DNA of 64,000 nucleotides. It comes from Lewinella sp039816955. GTDB taxonomy: Bacteria > Bacteroidota > Bacteroidia > Chitinophagales > Saprospiraceae. Shown one piece after another: positions 41,154 to 50,010 of this stretch; within the stretch, counting starts at the first letter, position 1, and every line of letters starts with the position of its first letter. Position numbers and translations under genes: made by a program. The notes under the pieces are model-generated. The model was not told the DNA's origin, made no database searches, and saw nothing but the letters and a program-made list of their open reading frames with translations. Location: positions 1-64,000 of the forward strand of contig JBCBWU010000001.1 of assembly GCA_039816955.1 (NCBI GenBank). The letters run 5' to 3'.

Positions 41154-43688
41154 ATGAATACCTGCTCCAACGCTGTTCTCTTCCTATTGCTATCCCTTCT
41201 ATTAGCTTCTTGTACTACAGAAACAACCACTGCAGGCCTGCCCGAGGAGGCCGAAGAACGCCCCGCCGACTGGTTATTTCGTCAGCGTGCTTACCCTTTT
41301 GGGGAAATTGACCATAAGGCCTACAAGCGCGCAGTGCAATATCGCAGTCAAGTACAAGCGATGCAACAAGGACTTGAAAAGGACCTTAACACAACACCCT
41401 GGAAATTCGATGGGCCCCTCAACGTAGGTGGCCGGATTACGGACGTAGAAGTTATCCCTGGTACACCTAGGACAATACTAGTAGGTGCGGCCTCCGGTGG
41501 TGTTTTCCGCTCCACTAATGAAGGTGCAACTTGGGATGCCACCTTTGATGACATGCCTACTCTGGCCATTGGTGACTTAGCCATTGCGCCAAGCAATACA
41601 AACATTGTCTACGCGGGTACCGGTGAAGCCAACGCCGGTGGTGGATCTTTGGCTTACGATGGGCTTGGTGTCTTTCGCTCCACTGATGGCGGGCAGAACT
41701 GGGAAAGCCGTGGCTTGAATGATGTGGGTAGCATTGGACGCGTTGTGGTAGATCCTACTGACCCTGACCGACTGTACGTAGCAGCTATGGGTACACTATT
41801 TGCGAACAACGACGAACGTGGTGTTTTCCGCAGTCTTGACGGTGGCCAAAACTGGGACCAAGTACTTTTCCTTTCCGATAGTACTGGCGCAGTAGACTTG
41901 GCCATTCATCCCAGCGACCCTATGACCATCTACGCCGCAATGTGGGAACGCGTCCGCCGTCCCAACCGCCGCCAGTACACAGGTATAACCTCAGGTATTT
42001 ACAAGAGCACGGATGGTGGCTCCACCTGGCAAGAATTAGGTAACAGCCTACCAACCGCACCAAATGATAAAGGCCGGATTAGCTTAGCTATTGCGCCATC
42101 CGATCCAAATCGAGTCTACGCTGGCTTTGTAAATAGTAGTGGATTCTTGGCCAACATGATGCAGTCGAATAATGCTGGAGCAAGCTGGACGAACGTACCA
42201 ACGGAAACCTTACAAGTAGTGCCGTTTGATTGGTGGTTTAACCGAGTAGTTGTGGATCCCAGTGATGCTGATCAATTGTACTATGTTGGCTTCAACATCA
42301 ATAAGTACATCCCGATAGAAGAACGCTGGGAGTTGCGTTTTAACGGCGCTCACGTAGATCAGCATACGCTTTGGATTAATCCAAGCAACCCACAGGAAAT
42401 GCTGTTGGGTAATGATGGTGGCCTTTACTACACCTCTGATACAGGCGAGACCTTCAGCAAATGGGAAAACCTTCCCATTACCCAATTCTACACCTGCGAG
42501 ATCGACTTCCACGATCCCAATCGTCGTTACGGGGGCACCCAAGACAATGGTACCAATCGTACCGTCACTGGTAATCTCGATGATTGGCAATGGATCTACG
42601 GAGGAGATGGTTTCCGGGTACGGGTTGACCCCATGGACCAGAATATTGTCTATGCGACCTCGCAGTTTGGTGGCTTCGGCAAATCTACCAACGGTGGGGA
42701 TTTTTTCAATGGAGCATTTGATGGTTTGGGAGGAACCCGCCGCAACTGGTATACGCCCTATCAACTTGATCCTGCTATACCAGAGCGGCTCTACTTAGGT
42801 ACCGAACGAGTCATGCGCTCGGATGGTGATCCTGTATTCTGGGTACCAATTAGCCCTGATTTGACCAATGGCAATGGAGGTTCAAACGGCCTAGTTTATG
42901 GTACTATCACTTCCTTAAGCGTATCCACACTCGACAATGAGATCATCTGGGTGGGTACCGACGATGGCAATGTGTGGATAAGCATCAATGCGGGGGACAG
43001 CTGGAGTAGCATATCCACTGGCCTGCCGCAACGTTGGGTTACCAGTATCACCGCTGATCCTAACGATCCCGCGGGAGCCTATCTCACCTTCTCTGGTTTT
43101 CGCTATGGCACCAATATGAGCCACGTTTACAAAACGGAAGACTTTGGCGCTAGTTGGCAAAACATCAACGGTGACTTACCTGATATCCCTGTGAATGACT
43201 TAGTAGTACACCCCGATAATGGCATCCTATTTTTAGCTACCGACATTGGTGTCTTCTTCTCCGAAAACACCGGCGTGAATTGGGAGGTCTTAGGAACAGG
43301 TTTGCCCCCAGTAGTAACCACCGATCTTACGCTTCACCTACCTACCCAGACCCTGGCAGTAGGCACCTACGGGCGATCCATGTGGTCCATTAATGTGGAT
43401 GTGGACGTAAACACCCAGGAACCTCTTGCTATAATTGACGATTGGAGTGTCTATCCTAATCCCATAAGCACCACGGCTGTAGTACGTCTGGAAATCCAAG
43501 AGCGGACGCAGTGTCAATTACAATTAGTCAATGCGCAAGGGCAGGTAGTCCAGTCTGTACTCAGTGGCACCTTAGAGACCGGTGTACAGGAGGTGCCCTT
43601 TGCGGTAGCGGGTTTACCTGCCGGAGCCTACATCCTACAGCTGAACGCGAACGGTAAGGTGAGTAGCAAGACGGTGGTTGTGCAGTAA
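41154..43688 (+). CDS. Asp-box (BNR/sortilin-type) beta-propeller protein with T9SS tail
   Basis: The 844-aa product starts at ATG 41154. Its leader NTCSNAVLFLLLSLLLASC ends like a lipobox. The body (about 60-750) is a multi-bladed propeller with at least seven Asp-box motifs: STNEGATWD, STDGGQNWE, SLDGGQNWD, STDGGSTWQ, NNAGASWTN, SINAGDSWSS and TEDFGASWQN. This matches the VPS10/sortilin-like glycosyl-hydrolase-type repeat proteins of Bacteroidota. The C-terminus WSVYPNPISTTAVVRLEI is a T9SS type A sorting domain. No sialidase catalytic set was recognised, so binding or surface display is more likely than hydrolysis. The combination of lipobox-like leader and T9SS tail is odd. Confidence 0.85.
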   Translation: MNTCSNAVLFLLLSLLLASCTTETTTAGLPEEAEERPADWLFRQRAYPFGEIDHKAYKRAVQYRSQVQAMQQGLEKDLNTTPWKFDGPLNVGGRITDVEVIPGTPRTILVGAASGGVFRSTNEGATWDATFDDMPTLAIGDLAIAPSNTNIVYAGTGEANAGGGSLAYDGLGVFRSTDGGQNWESRGLNDVGSIGRVVVDPTDPDRLYVAAMGTLFANNDERGVFRSLDGGQNWDQVLFLSDSTGAVDLAIHPSDPMTIYAAMWERVRRPNRRQYTGITSGIYKSTDGGSTWQELGNSLPTAPNDKGRISLAIAPSDPNRVYAGFVNSSGFLANMMQSNNAGASWTNVPTETLQVVPFDWWFNRVVVDPSDADQLYYVGFNINKYIPIEERWELRFNGAHVDQHTLWINPSNPQEMLLGNDGGLYYTSDTGETFSKWENLPITQFYTCEIDFHDPNRRYGGTQDNGTNRTVTGNLDDWQWIYGGDGFRVRVDPMDQNIVYATSQFGGFGKSTNGGDFFNGAFDGLGGTRRNWYTPYQLDPAIPERLYLGTERVMRSDGDPVFWVPISPDLTNGNGGSNGLVYGTITSLSVSTLDNEIIWVGTDDGNVWISINAGDSWSSISTGLPQRWVTSITADPNDPAGAYLTFSGFRYGTNMSHVYKTEDFGASWQNINGDLPDIPVNDLVVHPDNGILFLATDIGVFFSENTGVNWEVLGTGLPPVVTTDLTLHLPTQTLAVGTYGRSMWSINVDVDVNTQEPLAIIDDWSVYPNPISTTAVVRLEIQERTQCQLQLVNAQGQVVQSVLSGTLETGVQEVPFAVAGLPAGAYILQLNANGKVSSKTVVVQ

Positions 43689-43753
43689 AGTAAAATCGGC
43701 TTTTAAGCCAGTATTTCTCCTTACTTTGGGCTACCGCAATAGTAAACAATAGT

Positions 43754-45493
43754 ATGGGAGAACGCTACCACATTGCCAATGGCGTCATCTACGATGGCCG
43801 AGGCGGAGAGGGATTCCAAGGGGATTTATTACTGGCTAATGGCAAGGTTGAAGCTGTTAGTAAAAGCTCACTACCGCAAAACCAGGACTACCAATTCATC
43901 GATGCTACCGGTATGTGGGTGACACCTGGTTTTATCGACATCCACACGCATTACGATGGTGAAGTAGAAATTGCGCCAGAATTGAGTGAATCCGTTCGCC
44001 ACGGCGTAACCAGTATCCTTATGGGCAGCTGTGGCATTAGCATGGTCATGGGTGATCCGGAGGAGCTGAGTGATATGTTTACGCGGGTAGAGGGCATGCC
44101 TAGCCATTACATCAAAGAAATCCTCAAACAGAAGAAGGACTGGGATGGTCCGGCAGAATATCTTCAACACCTGGAAGGCTTGGCTTTAGGCCCAAACATT
44201 GGTCTGTTTCTCGGGCACTCTACCTTGCGTGCCTACGTGATGGGATTAAGCGCTAGTTTGAGCAGTGGCAATCAACCGACAAAAAAGGAGTTAGATAAAA
44301 TGTCGGGTATCCTTTCCGAAGCCCTGAATGAAGGTTACCTCGGCCTCTCTATTAATCTCCTGGAGTTTGACAAAATGGATGGCACGGAGTTTCGCTCCCT
44401 TCCCACCCCTTCCGTCTTCGCCAACTGGAAAGAATATCGCCACCTTTTCCGCCAGTTGCGCGAGCGCGATCGTATCCTACAAACCGTCCCCAACAGCGCT
44501 AACCCGAGCACTTTTTTCAGCTTTATTTGGGAAAGTAGAGGTCTCTTCCGCAAACCGCTCAAGACTTCCATGCTGGCCATGATCGATGGTAAAACCGTCC
44601 GTGGTATTCACCGCATTTTTGGCAATAGTGCCCGCTTTGCCAATCGCTTTCTGGGAGCCAATGTTAAGTTCCAGGGCCTACCGGAACCCTTTGATGTGGT
44701 TACTCATGGTTTTGAATCACCTTTTTTCGAAGAGTTTGAAACGGGTACCGATTATCTCCATCTCCAGGAAGTAGCCGAGCGCCGAGAGTTATTGGATCAA
44801 TCTAGCTACCGCAAACGCTTCCGCAAGCAATGGAAACAACGTTTTGCACCACGCGTCTTTCATAGAGATTTAAAGGATACGGCTATCGTTAGCTGTCCAG
44901 ATGAGGCACTCAATGGCCGGTCCTTTCGGGAACTAGCTAAAGAGCAAGGCCGTGATGAGATCGATTATTTTTTGGATAAGGTACAAGAGTACGGCGATGA
45001 TTTGCGCTGGTATACTGTGGTAGGAAACGACCGCCCACACGAACTGAATTGGATCATCAACCACCCAGATTGTCACATTGGCTTTAGCGATGCTGGGGCG
45101 CATTTACGCAATATGGCCCATTACAATTTTCCTTTGCGTCTACTACACTTTGTACGGCAGCAAAAGGCTGAAGGGCGAAAAACGCTTTCCATTGGACAAG
45201 CCATCTTTAAGCTCACCAAGGAACTAGCCGATTGGTATCTCTTGGATACCGGCACCCTGGAAAAAGGCCGTTCAGCGGATGTGGTTGTTTTGAACCCTGC
45301 ACATCTTAACGACCAACTAGAGGAGACCCATCAGGAAGGTATGCCAGGTTTGGCGAGCTACCAACGCCTAGTGCGTCGGAATGATGATACCGTGCGCGCA
45401 GTATTTGTAAACGGGAAACTAGCCTGGCAGACGGGGCAAGCCAGCCCAAGCCTTGGACGCGAAAAATTAGGACGAGTCTTAAGAGCCCAGTAG
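43754..45493 (+). CDS. N-acyl-D-amino-acid deacylase-type amidohydrolase
   Basis: A 579-aa cytoplasmic metal-dependent hydrolase of the amidohydrolase superfamily. An N-terminal beta-sandwich (ANGVIYDGRGGEGFQGD) precedes the TIM barrel, whose first strand ends in the metal motif FIDIHTHYDGE (H64, H66). Further blocks are GSCGISMVMGD, LGHSTLRAYVMG and a late Asp motif IGFSDAGAHLRNM, followed by LEKGRSADVVVLNP that closes the sandwich domain. The arrangement matches D-aminoacylase or N-acyl-D-Glu/Asp deacylase. The exact substrate is not readable. It ends 4 bp from the convergent gene. Confidence 0.88.
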   Translation: MGERYHIANGVIYDGRGGEGFQGDLLLANGKVEAVSKSSLPQNQDYQFIDATGMWVTPGFIDIHTHYDGEVEIAPELSESVRHGVTSILMGSCGISMVMGDPEELSDMFTRVEGMPSHYIKEILKQKKDWDGPAEYLQHLEGLALGPNIGLFLGHSTLRAYVMGLSASLSSGNQPTKKELDKMSGILSEALNEGYLGLSINLLEFDKMDGTEFRSLPTPSVFANWKEYRHLFRQLRERDRILQTVPNSANPSTFFSFIWESRGLFRKPLKTSMLAMIDGKTVRGIHRIFGNSARFANRFLGANVKFQGLPEPFDVVTHGFESPFFEEFETGTDYLHLQEVAERRELLDQSSYRKRFRKQWKQRFAPRVFHRDLKDTAIVSCPDEALNGRSFRELAKEQGRDEIDYFLDKVQEYGDDLRWYTVVGNDRPHELNWIINHPDCHIGFSDAGAHLRNMAHYNFPLRLLHFVRQQKAEGRKTLSIGQAIFKLTKELADWYLLDTGTLEKGRSADVVVLNPAHLNDQLEETHQEGMPGLASYQRLVRRNDDTVRAVFVNGKLAWQTGQASPSLGREKLGRVLRAQ

Positions 45494-45497
45494 TAGT

Positions 45498-46739
45498 CTA
45501 TGGCCTGGCCGATATTCGCAAATACTCATAATGCGAAGACTGCTTTCCAAGGAGCCGGTAGCGTAGCCCCATACTGAACCGGAGCAAACTAAAATGCTCA
45601 TCTTCTCCTCGCCAGCTGGCGGGATCAGCTTGGTAGCTTGCGTTTAAATCCAATAACAACCGCTCTCCCACATCCAGATAAAGCCCAACTTTAGGGCAAA
45701 GGGTGAGGTAGTAAAAACCGGTGGAAGTGAAATCTTCGTTATCTCGATCAAATTCTACATTATTGGGACTCCCCCCTACGATGCCATTTGTTCCATCAAT
45801 AATAAAGGTGGTATCGATATCTACGTGGATGAAGTTGGCGGCAAAAAAACGCATATCCAGACCGAGGTAAGGCGTTGCTCTCTTATTTTGTGTTAGCAGA
45901 TAGGAAAGTCCTACACCCATTGCGCCACTGGTATGCCCTGTAACCTCCGTATCTAATTCTACCTCTACTTCGTCTCCCGAAAGGATCGAAAAAACATCTA
46001 CCTGTCCGATGATCTGATTAAACAAAATTTGTTGTGGATCGGGCCTATTTAGCCCTACCTCAATGGACCAATCCAAAAACCAGCGTGGATAGATCCGGCG
46101 GTAGGCATTATAATTCCAAAACTGCATCCCGGAAGGAATCCCTAAGCCGGCAGATCGAAAATTTGTACTAGCCGTCATTAGGCTCAAGCCGACCCCACCT
46201 TCGACCCGATCACTGCGTTCCACCACCTTCGACTTTCGTTGAACAGATTCCACATCGTAGGTCCAAAGCGCCTTTCGGCAAAGTCGGAGCCAAATAGCAT
46301 CCAGTTCTTTCTCCGACAATACTGGTTCAGCTTCGGTCCAGTATGTATCAGCGATGATATCCAGATTGAGCAAACGGTATTTATGACGTTGATCCTCTGG
46401 CAAAGCTCCTAGCAGGTAAACCCGCCTTTTATTAATGGACTCTTCGTTCAAGATGCCGTTTACCTTTGCACAAATGCTGGCTAGGGTATCCGTATCCGAT
46501 AAGACCAATAGACTGTAATCGCGTTGCTCCTGGTGTTGGCGGAGGCGGGAATGCCAGAATGAATCCACTGGCGTATCTAAAATGGCAACTAACAATGGAC
46601 TATTGGGAGCACTTGCTGGAAGCCACTGCACATAGGGGCCAGCCACCTCCTGAGCCTGACCAACAGAAAAACATCCACAACACAAGATGAGAAAGAAGCA
46701 GTAGCGAACTAAAATACGCGATAGTAGATAAGACCTCAT
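45498..46739 (-). CDS. Outer-membrane protein with unknown N-terminal domain
   Basis: The 413-aa product has a signal peptide (FFLILCCGCFSVGQAQ). Residues about 30-150 form an alpha/beta-looking region (LLVAILDTPVDSFW, RRVYLLGALPEDQRHKYRLL) that I do not recognise. From about 175 it becomes a barrel-like series of strands (GGVGLSLMTAS, WFLDWSIEVGLN, AMGVGLSYLLTQN, LLLDLNASYQAD, FSLLRFSMGLRYRL). It lies downstream of the LytS/LytTR-type pair on the same strand, with 103 bp between, and may be its target. It is not an enzyme by motif. Confidence 0.65.
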   Translation of the reverse strand: MRSYLLSRILVRYCFFLILCCGCFSVGQAQEVAGPYVQWLPASAPNSPLLVAILDTPVDSFWHSRLRQHQEQRDYSLLVLSDTDTLASICAKVNGILNEESINKRRVYLLGALPEDQRHKYRLLNLDIIADTYWTEAEPVLSEKELDAIWLRLCRKALWTYDVESVQRKSKVVERSDRVEGGVGLSLMTASTNFRSAGLGIPSGMQFWNYNAYRRIYPRWFLDWSIEVGLNRPDPQQILFNQIIGQVDVFSILSGDEVEVELDTEVTGHTSGAMGVGLSYLLTQNKRATPYLGLDMRFFAANFIHVDIDTTFIIDGTNGIVGGSPNNVEFDRDNEDFTSTGFYYLTLCPKVGLYLDVGERLLLDLNASYQADPASWRGEDEHFSLLRFSMGLRYRLLGKQSSHYEYLRISARP

Positions 46740-46842
46740 AAGCTAGTCGATTAAAGACCTGCCTAAGATCAAAGTCTACTATGGTGTTTTGATCGGAGAA
46801 ATAACCGAAGCGGACAAAATAGAAACTGAAATAATCGCAGAA

Positions 46843-47604
46843 CTAATGCTCCTGCAACCAAGCTAGGAAGAGTGCGGCTCGGGCCTTACTCACGATAATT
46901 TGCTCGGGCATCTCAATATTAATTTGGATAATAAGCTTACGTGCGAAGTAGCGCTCTACTTCCTTGATCACTTCCCGGTGGATAATAAATTGCCGATTGG
47001 CGCGGAAAAAATCTCGCCCCAGTGTTTGTTCCAGACTATCGAGATTATGGTCCAGTACGTAGCGTTTGCGGTCGAAAGTGTAGCCGTAAGTAATACCATC
47101 TTTTTTGTGCAGTACCGCCAGGTGATTCTTTTTCACCGGAATAATCTTTTCTCCACGATGGACTAAAATAGTGGCATTTCGTTGGGTATCGTGTAGACCA
47201 AAATAAGTAAGGAGTTGCTCAGGATCAAAGCTAGGCGTTGTGGGCGCCTGTGTCAACTGTTGGTGCTTTTGCAAAGTAGCGGCCAACATTTCCTCATCTA
47301 TGGGCTTGAGCAAGTAATCAATTCCGTTTTGCCGAAAGGCCTCTAAAGCGTACTCATCATAGGCCGTACAGAAAATCACTGGAGTTGTACTTTTCAGTTC
47401 CCGAAATATTTCAAAACTCAACCCATCTGGCAGCTGGATATCGGAAAAGAAAAGATCTGGCAAGGAGTGCTCGGCAAAGTAATTCCTGGCCGCTTTAAGA
47501 CTCGGCAGGTTAGCTTGGATCTCAATCTTAGGGTCCAGCTTCAACAGCTCTTCTTCCAAAGCTGCTGCCATCAGCGGTTCGTCTTCAATGATTACAATTT
47601 TCAT
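46843..47604 (-). CDS. LytTR-family response regulator
   Basis: A 253-aa response regulator. The receiver (1-120) has acidic pocket IIEDEP, phospho-acceptor D54 in FFSDIQLPDG, Thr in FCTAYDEYAL and Lys in LLKPID. The C-terminal LytTR DNA-binding domain (about 148-250) contains HRGEKIIPVKKNHLAVLHKK and FFRANRQFIIHREVI. Its start overlaps the kinase stop by 4 bp (ATGA), so the two are a coupled pair. Confidence 0.92.
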   Translation of the reverse strand: MKIVIIEDEPLMAAALEEELLKLDPKIEIQANLPSLKAARNYFAEHSLPDLFFSDIQLPDGLSFEIFRELKSTTPVIFCTAYDEYALEAFRQNGIDYLLKPIDEEMLAATLQKHQQLTQAPTTPSFDPEQLLTYFGLHDTQRNATILVHRGEKIIPVKKNHLAVLHKKDGITYGYTFDRKRYVLDHNLDSLEQTLGRDFFRANRQFIIHREVIKEVERYFARKLIIQINIEMPEQIIVSKARAALFLAWLQEH

Positions 47605-48677
47605 TTGGGAAGTATAGGTACAGAGGCTCGAAAAATCAGATCTTCTTGCGAAGTTTCCACCGTCGGGCCATCCGGTGATAATAGTTGATACCGCTCCTTT
47701 AAGTTATGCAAACCGAAGCCATTGCTATCGGCTAAGGATGTCTTTTTCGGTAGCATATTGTTCTCCACCTGTAGACGCTGACCATCATGTGTTCTAATCC
47801 GAATATGCAGTGGACGCTCAGCATCAAAAGCGTTATGCTTAATTGCATTCTCCACTAGTATTTGCAGGGTAAAAATAGGAAGCGAGCCTTCTCGTTTCTG
47901 CTGTTCGTTTATCTCCACCGTATAGTTTAATCCCTCGCCAAAACGTACTTTTTGCAGCGCCAGATAGTCCTCACAGAACTGCACTTCTTCTCGCACACTC
48001 ATCGTATCCTGACGCGCATATTGTATGGACCGACGCAAAAAACCTGAGAGTCGCTTTAAGTAGCGCTTCGCCTGTTCCGCATCCTTCCCAATGAGTAGCT
48101 GCAAGGTGTACAGCGCATTGAATAGAAAATGGGGCTGCAATTGATGTTTCAGCTGTGCTTGCTGGGCTATGAGATTGCTTACTTCCAACTGCATATTGCT
48201 AATGGTCAAACGGCTTTCGTTGTGTCGAGTAAGCACCAAATTAACGATCAGTAAGATCACCGCATTATTAGCCAATGTCCCGATTAGAGGATAGAAACTA
48301 AGATCTCGCGGGCGCCTAATCGCAAAATGGGCTCCTATAATGGGATCAAGGATAACCGGGAGCAGCAAAAAGCTCATCGAGATCATAAAGCTGTATACAT
48401 AGAGCTGCACTTTATTTCTTTCAGCTCGCACTATACGGGCATCAATATCTCTGGTAAACAACCAAATATTGACCAGCCAGAGGGTGAACATCGTCAGGGA
48501 CACAACCGTTCCAGCAATCAATACAAGCATCAATGCATGTTCCTCAGAAGAAACCACTTCTCGGAATTCATCCCGCGTCAAAATCGCCACAGGCGCCATT
48601 CGAAAAATAGCAAGCAAGGGTGAGGTCACCAATGCCAGGCGGAGTAATTGTCGTCGTACGGGCTGTTGCCAATACAT
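47601..48677 (-). CDS. LytS-type sensor histidine kinase (His_kinase family)
   Basis: A 358-aa inner-membrane kinase with four predicted helices in the first 155 residues (e.g. MLVLIAGTVVSLTMFTLWL, FMISMSFLLLPVI, NAVILLIVNLVLT), no separate periplasmic domain, then a cytoplasmic His_kinase domain: LQPHFLFNALYTLQ with H183 and a C-terminal HATPase with ILVENAIKHNAF and SNGFGLHNLKERY. It partners the LytTR regulator immediately downstream. The stimulus is unknown; helices themselves may sense membrane state. The leader carries a prominent hairpin at the probable transcription start. Confidence 0.92.
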   Translation of the reverse strand: MYWQQPVRRQLLRLALVTSPLLAIFRMAPVAILTRDEFREVVSSEEHALMLVLIAGTVVSLTMFTLWLVNIWLFTRDIDARIVRAERNKVQLYVYSFMISMSFLLLPVILDPIIGAHFAIRRPRDLSFYPLIGTLANNAVILLIVNLVLTRHNESRLTISNMQLEVSNLIAQQAQLKHQLQPHFLFNALYTLQLLIGKDAEQAKRYLKRLSGFLRRSIQYARQDTMSVREEVQFCEDYLALQKVRFGEGLNYTVEINEQQKREGSLPIFTLQILVENAIKHNAFDAERPLHIRIRTHDGQRLQVENNMLPKKTSLADSNGFGLHNLKERYQLLSPDGPTVETSQEDLIFRASVPILPK

Positions 48678-48708
48678 ATGCTATGATTGTGAACTCAGGT
48701 TAAAAGGC

Positions 48709-48753
48709 GGGATCAAGAATTGTTGTAGCAATCTTGATCCCAGACCAAATTTA
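48709..48753 (-). promoter_or_regulatory. Promoter -7 element with perfect inverted repeat at the start site
   Basis: TAAATTTG (48746-48753 on the minus strand) predicts a start near 48740, where a perfect 10-bp inverted repeat GGGATCAAGA (48709-48718) / TCTTGATCCC (48732-48741) begins. It would form a 5'-terminal mRNA stem or act as an operator. The ATG at 48677 follows 32 nt later. Confidence 0.5.
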
Positions 48754-48786
48754 CACCTAAAACCCTATTCTTAGTGTTCACCGGTG

Positions 48787-48926
48787 GCTCACGGGGGAAA
48801 CTCGCTGACGCTCGTGGTTATAGCTCACTGCGTTCGCGGTAGTACTCGCTGACGCTCGTGGTAGAAGCTCACAAGCTCGCGGTGGTGCCGGCTTTGCCGG
48901 CAGTGGAAACTCGTTGACACTCACGA
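48787..48926 (-). repeat. Repeat array A: five to six units of a 21-24 bp GAGC/GCGAG motif
   Basis: Read on the minus strand the units follow CT-N4-CC-R-CGAGC-N4-GCGAG. Examples on the plus strand are CTCGCTGACGCTCGTGGT (48801-48818, again at 48845-48862) and CTCACTGCGTTCGCGGT. One insertion holds the hairpin TGCCGGCTTTGCCGGCA (48886-48902). The array has the opposite orientation to array B. Confidence 0.75.
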
Positions 48927-48987
48927 TTTATTCTATTCGATGACTTTAGGCTAGTGTTTAACCTATGAGCCAAGGGCAAACTCCTAC

Positions 48988-49203
48988 TTCTTCAACCGCG
49001 AACTTCAGTGAGCCTCTCCCGCGAGCTTGCGAGCTAAAACCGTGAGCTTTGCGAACTCCCCCGCGAACGATAGTGAGCTTCTACCACGAGCCCTCGGCGA
49101 GCTCCCCCGTGAGCGAAGCGAACTTCAACCGCGAACGATAGTGAGCTTAACCCGCGAGCTTGCGAGCTACAACCGTGAGCATCGCGAACTCCCCCCGCGA
49201 GCC
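48988..49203 (+). repeat. Repeat array B: about ten units of the same motif, opposite orientation
   Basis: Units of 21-24 bp such as CTTCAACCGCGAACTTCAGT, CTACAACCGTGAGCATCGCG and CTCCCCCGTGAGCGAAGCG run without spacers to the stop codon of the DUF4249 gene at 49205. Variation is concentrated in a 4-8 nt window inside each unit. Arrays A and B face each other across about 60 bp and could fold into a large inverted structure. The gap 48678-49204 contains no real gene; the short frames through it follow the repeat. Confidence 0.8.
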
Positions 49204-49204
49204 T

Positions 49205-49999
49205 TTACTCAGGCAAATCTATCTGCAAAGTATCCGTGGTAATCGCGCCAAAGTAGCCGAGTACATCTCCATCCCAATTCGTAGTTGGATTACCGGGCGC
49301 GGCGGTACCACCATCTTCACCGATGACATCAGCTAGGGAATTGAGGTAATCAAAGCTATTTTTATCAATGTGCTGGAGTACAACCGTAAGGTTGGCGCCA
49401 GGATCGAAAATGCGTTGAAATATAGGGACGCGAGCTCGCTCACTACCGTCGAATAAATTGTCATCGGTTACCTGGAGGTCTTCGCCCGCTAATTCATATT
49501 CGCCATCAATGGCGTGAATTTGGCGGTAGTAATTGCGACGACTAGGATCATCGGCAAAACGGAGGAAAACGCGATAGCCCTCGTCAAAAGGACCAAATGC
49601 TTCCTGGAATTCTGACTCTAATTCAATCAAGTCCACTTGCTGTGGAACTTCAGCACTGGCCAGGTAACGGTTACCGTCTAGCTCTACTTCCAAAGTGTAA
49701 GTTTGCCCACTGAGGGCGTTTACGCTAGTGGCGTAGCGGCCATTGTTGTCCAATGGGATTTCGATTACCGCGCCACTATTATCAAGCAGGCGGACTTGCG
49801 CATCATTTCGATATACAGCTGGCTCGTTGCTGAAATAGCTAGTCGTTTCAGAAATTAGTACTGCAAAATCGTGCTGTCCCGCCTCTAAACGGGCCTCAAT
49901 GACCACTTGCGGATCACTTTCGTTGAGATCTACATCGATCACTTGCTCGCAAGCAAAAAGAAAAGGCACAAGGAGAACTAAAAGACTGATATTTTTCAT
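49205..49999 (-). CDS. DUF4249 lipoprotein, partner of TonB receptor
   Basis: The 264-aa lipoprotein has a type II leader with lipobox LLFAC and the N-terminal pattern EQVIDVDLNESDPQVVIEA typical of DUF4249. Two beta-sandwich-like regions follow (VRLLDNSGAVIEIPLDNNGRY; YRVFLRFADDPSRRNYY). DUF4249 proteins are usually encoded beside TonB receptors, as here (11 bp after the receptor stop), and probably act as its surface partner, in a way analogous to SusD. The substrate is unknown. The gene ends directly at repeat array B. Confidence 0.86.
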   Translation of the reverse strand: MKNISLLVLLVPFLFACEQVIDVDLNESDPQVVIEARLEAGQHDFAVLISETTSYFSNEPAVYRNDAQVRLLDNSGAVIEIPLDNNGRYATSVNALSGQTYTLEVELDGNRYLASAEVPQQVDLIELESEFQEAFGPFDEGYRVFLRFADDPSRRNYYRQIHAIDGEYELAGEDLQVTDDNLFDGSERARVPIFQRIFDPGANLTVVLQHIDKNSFDYLNSLADVIGEDGGTAAPGNPTTNWDGDVLGYFGAITTDTLQIDLPE

Positions 50000-50010
50000 T
50001 GGTTGGGGGA

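Noticed and set aside
48787..49203. CRISPR-like array of short repeats
   Set aside because: Units are contiguous, degenerate and without unique spacers, there are two opposite arrays, and no cas gene is near.
49027..49242. 71-codon plus-strand reading frame
   Set aside because: It runs straight through repeat array B and into the antisense of the DUF4249 gene; the peptide only mirrors the repeat.
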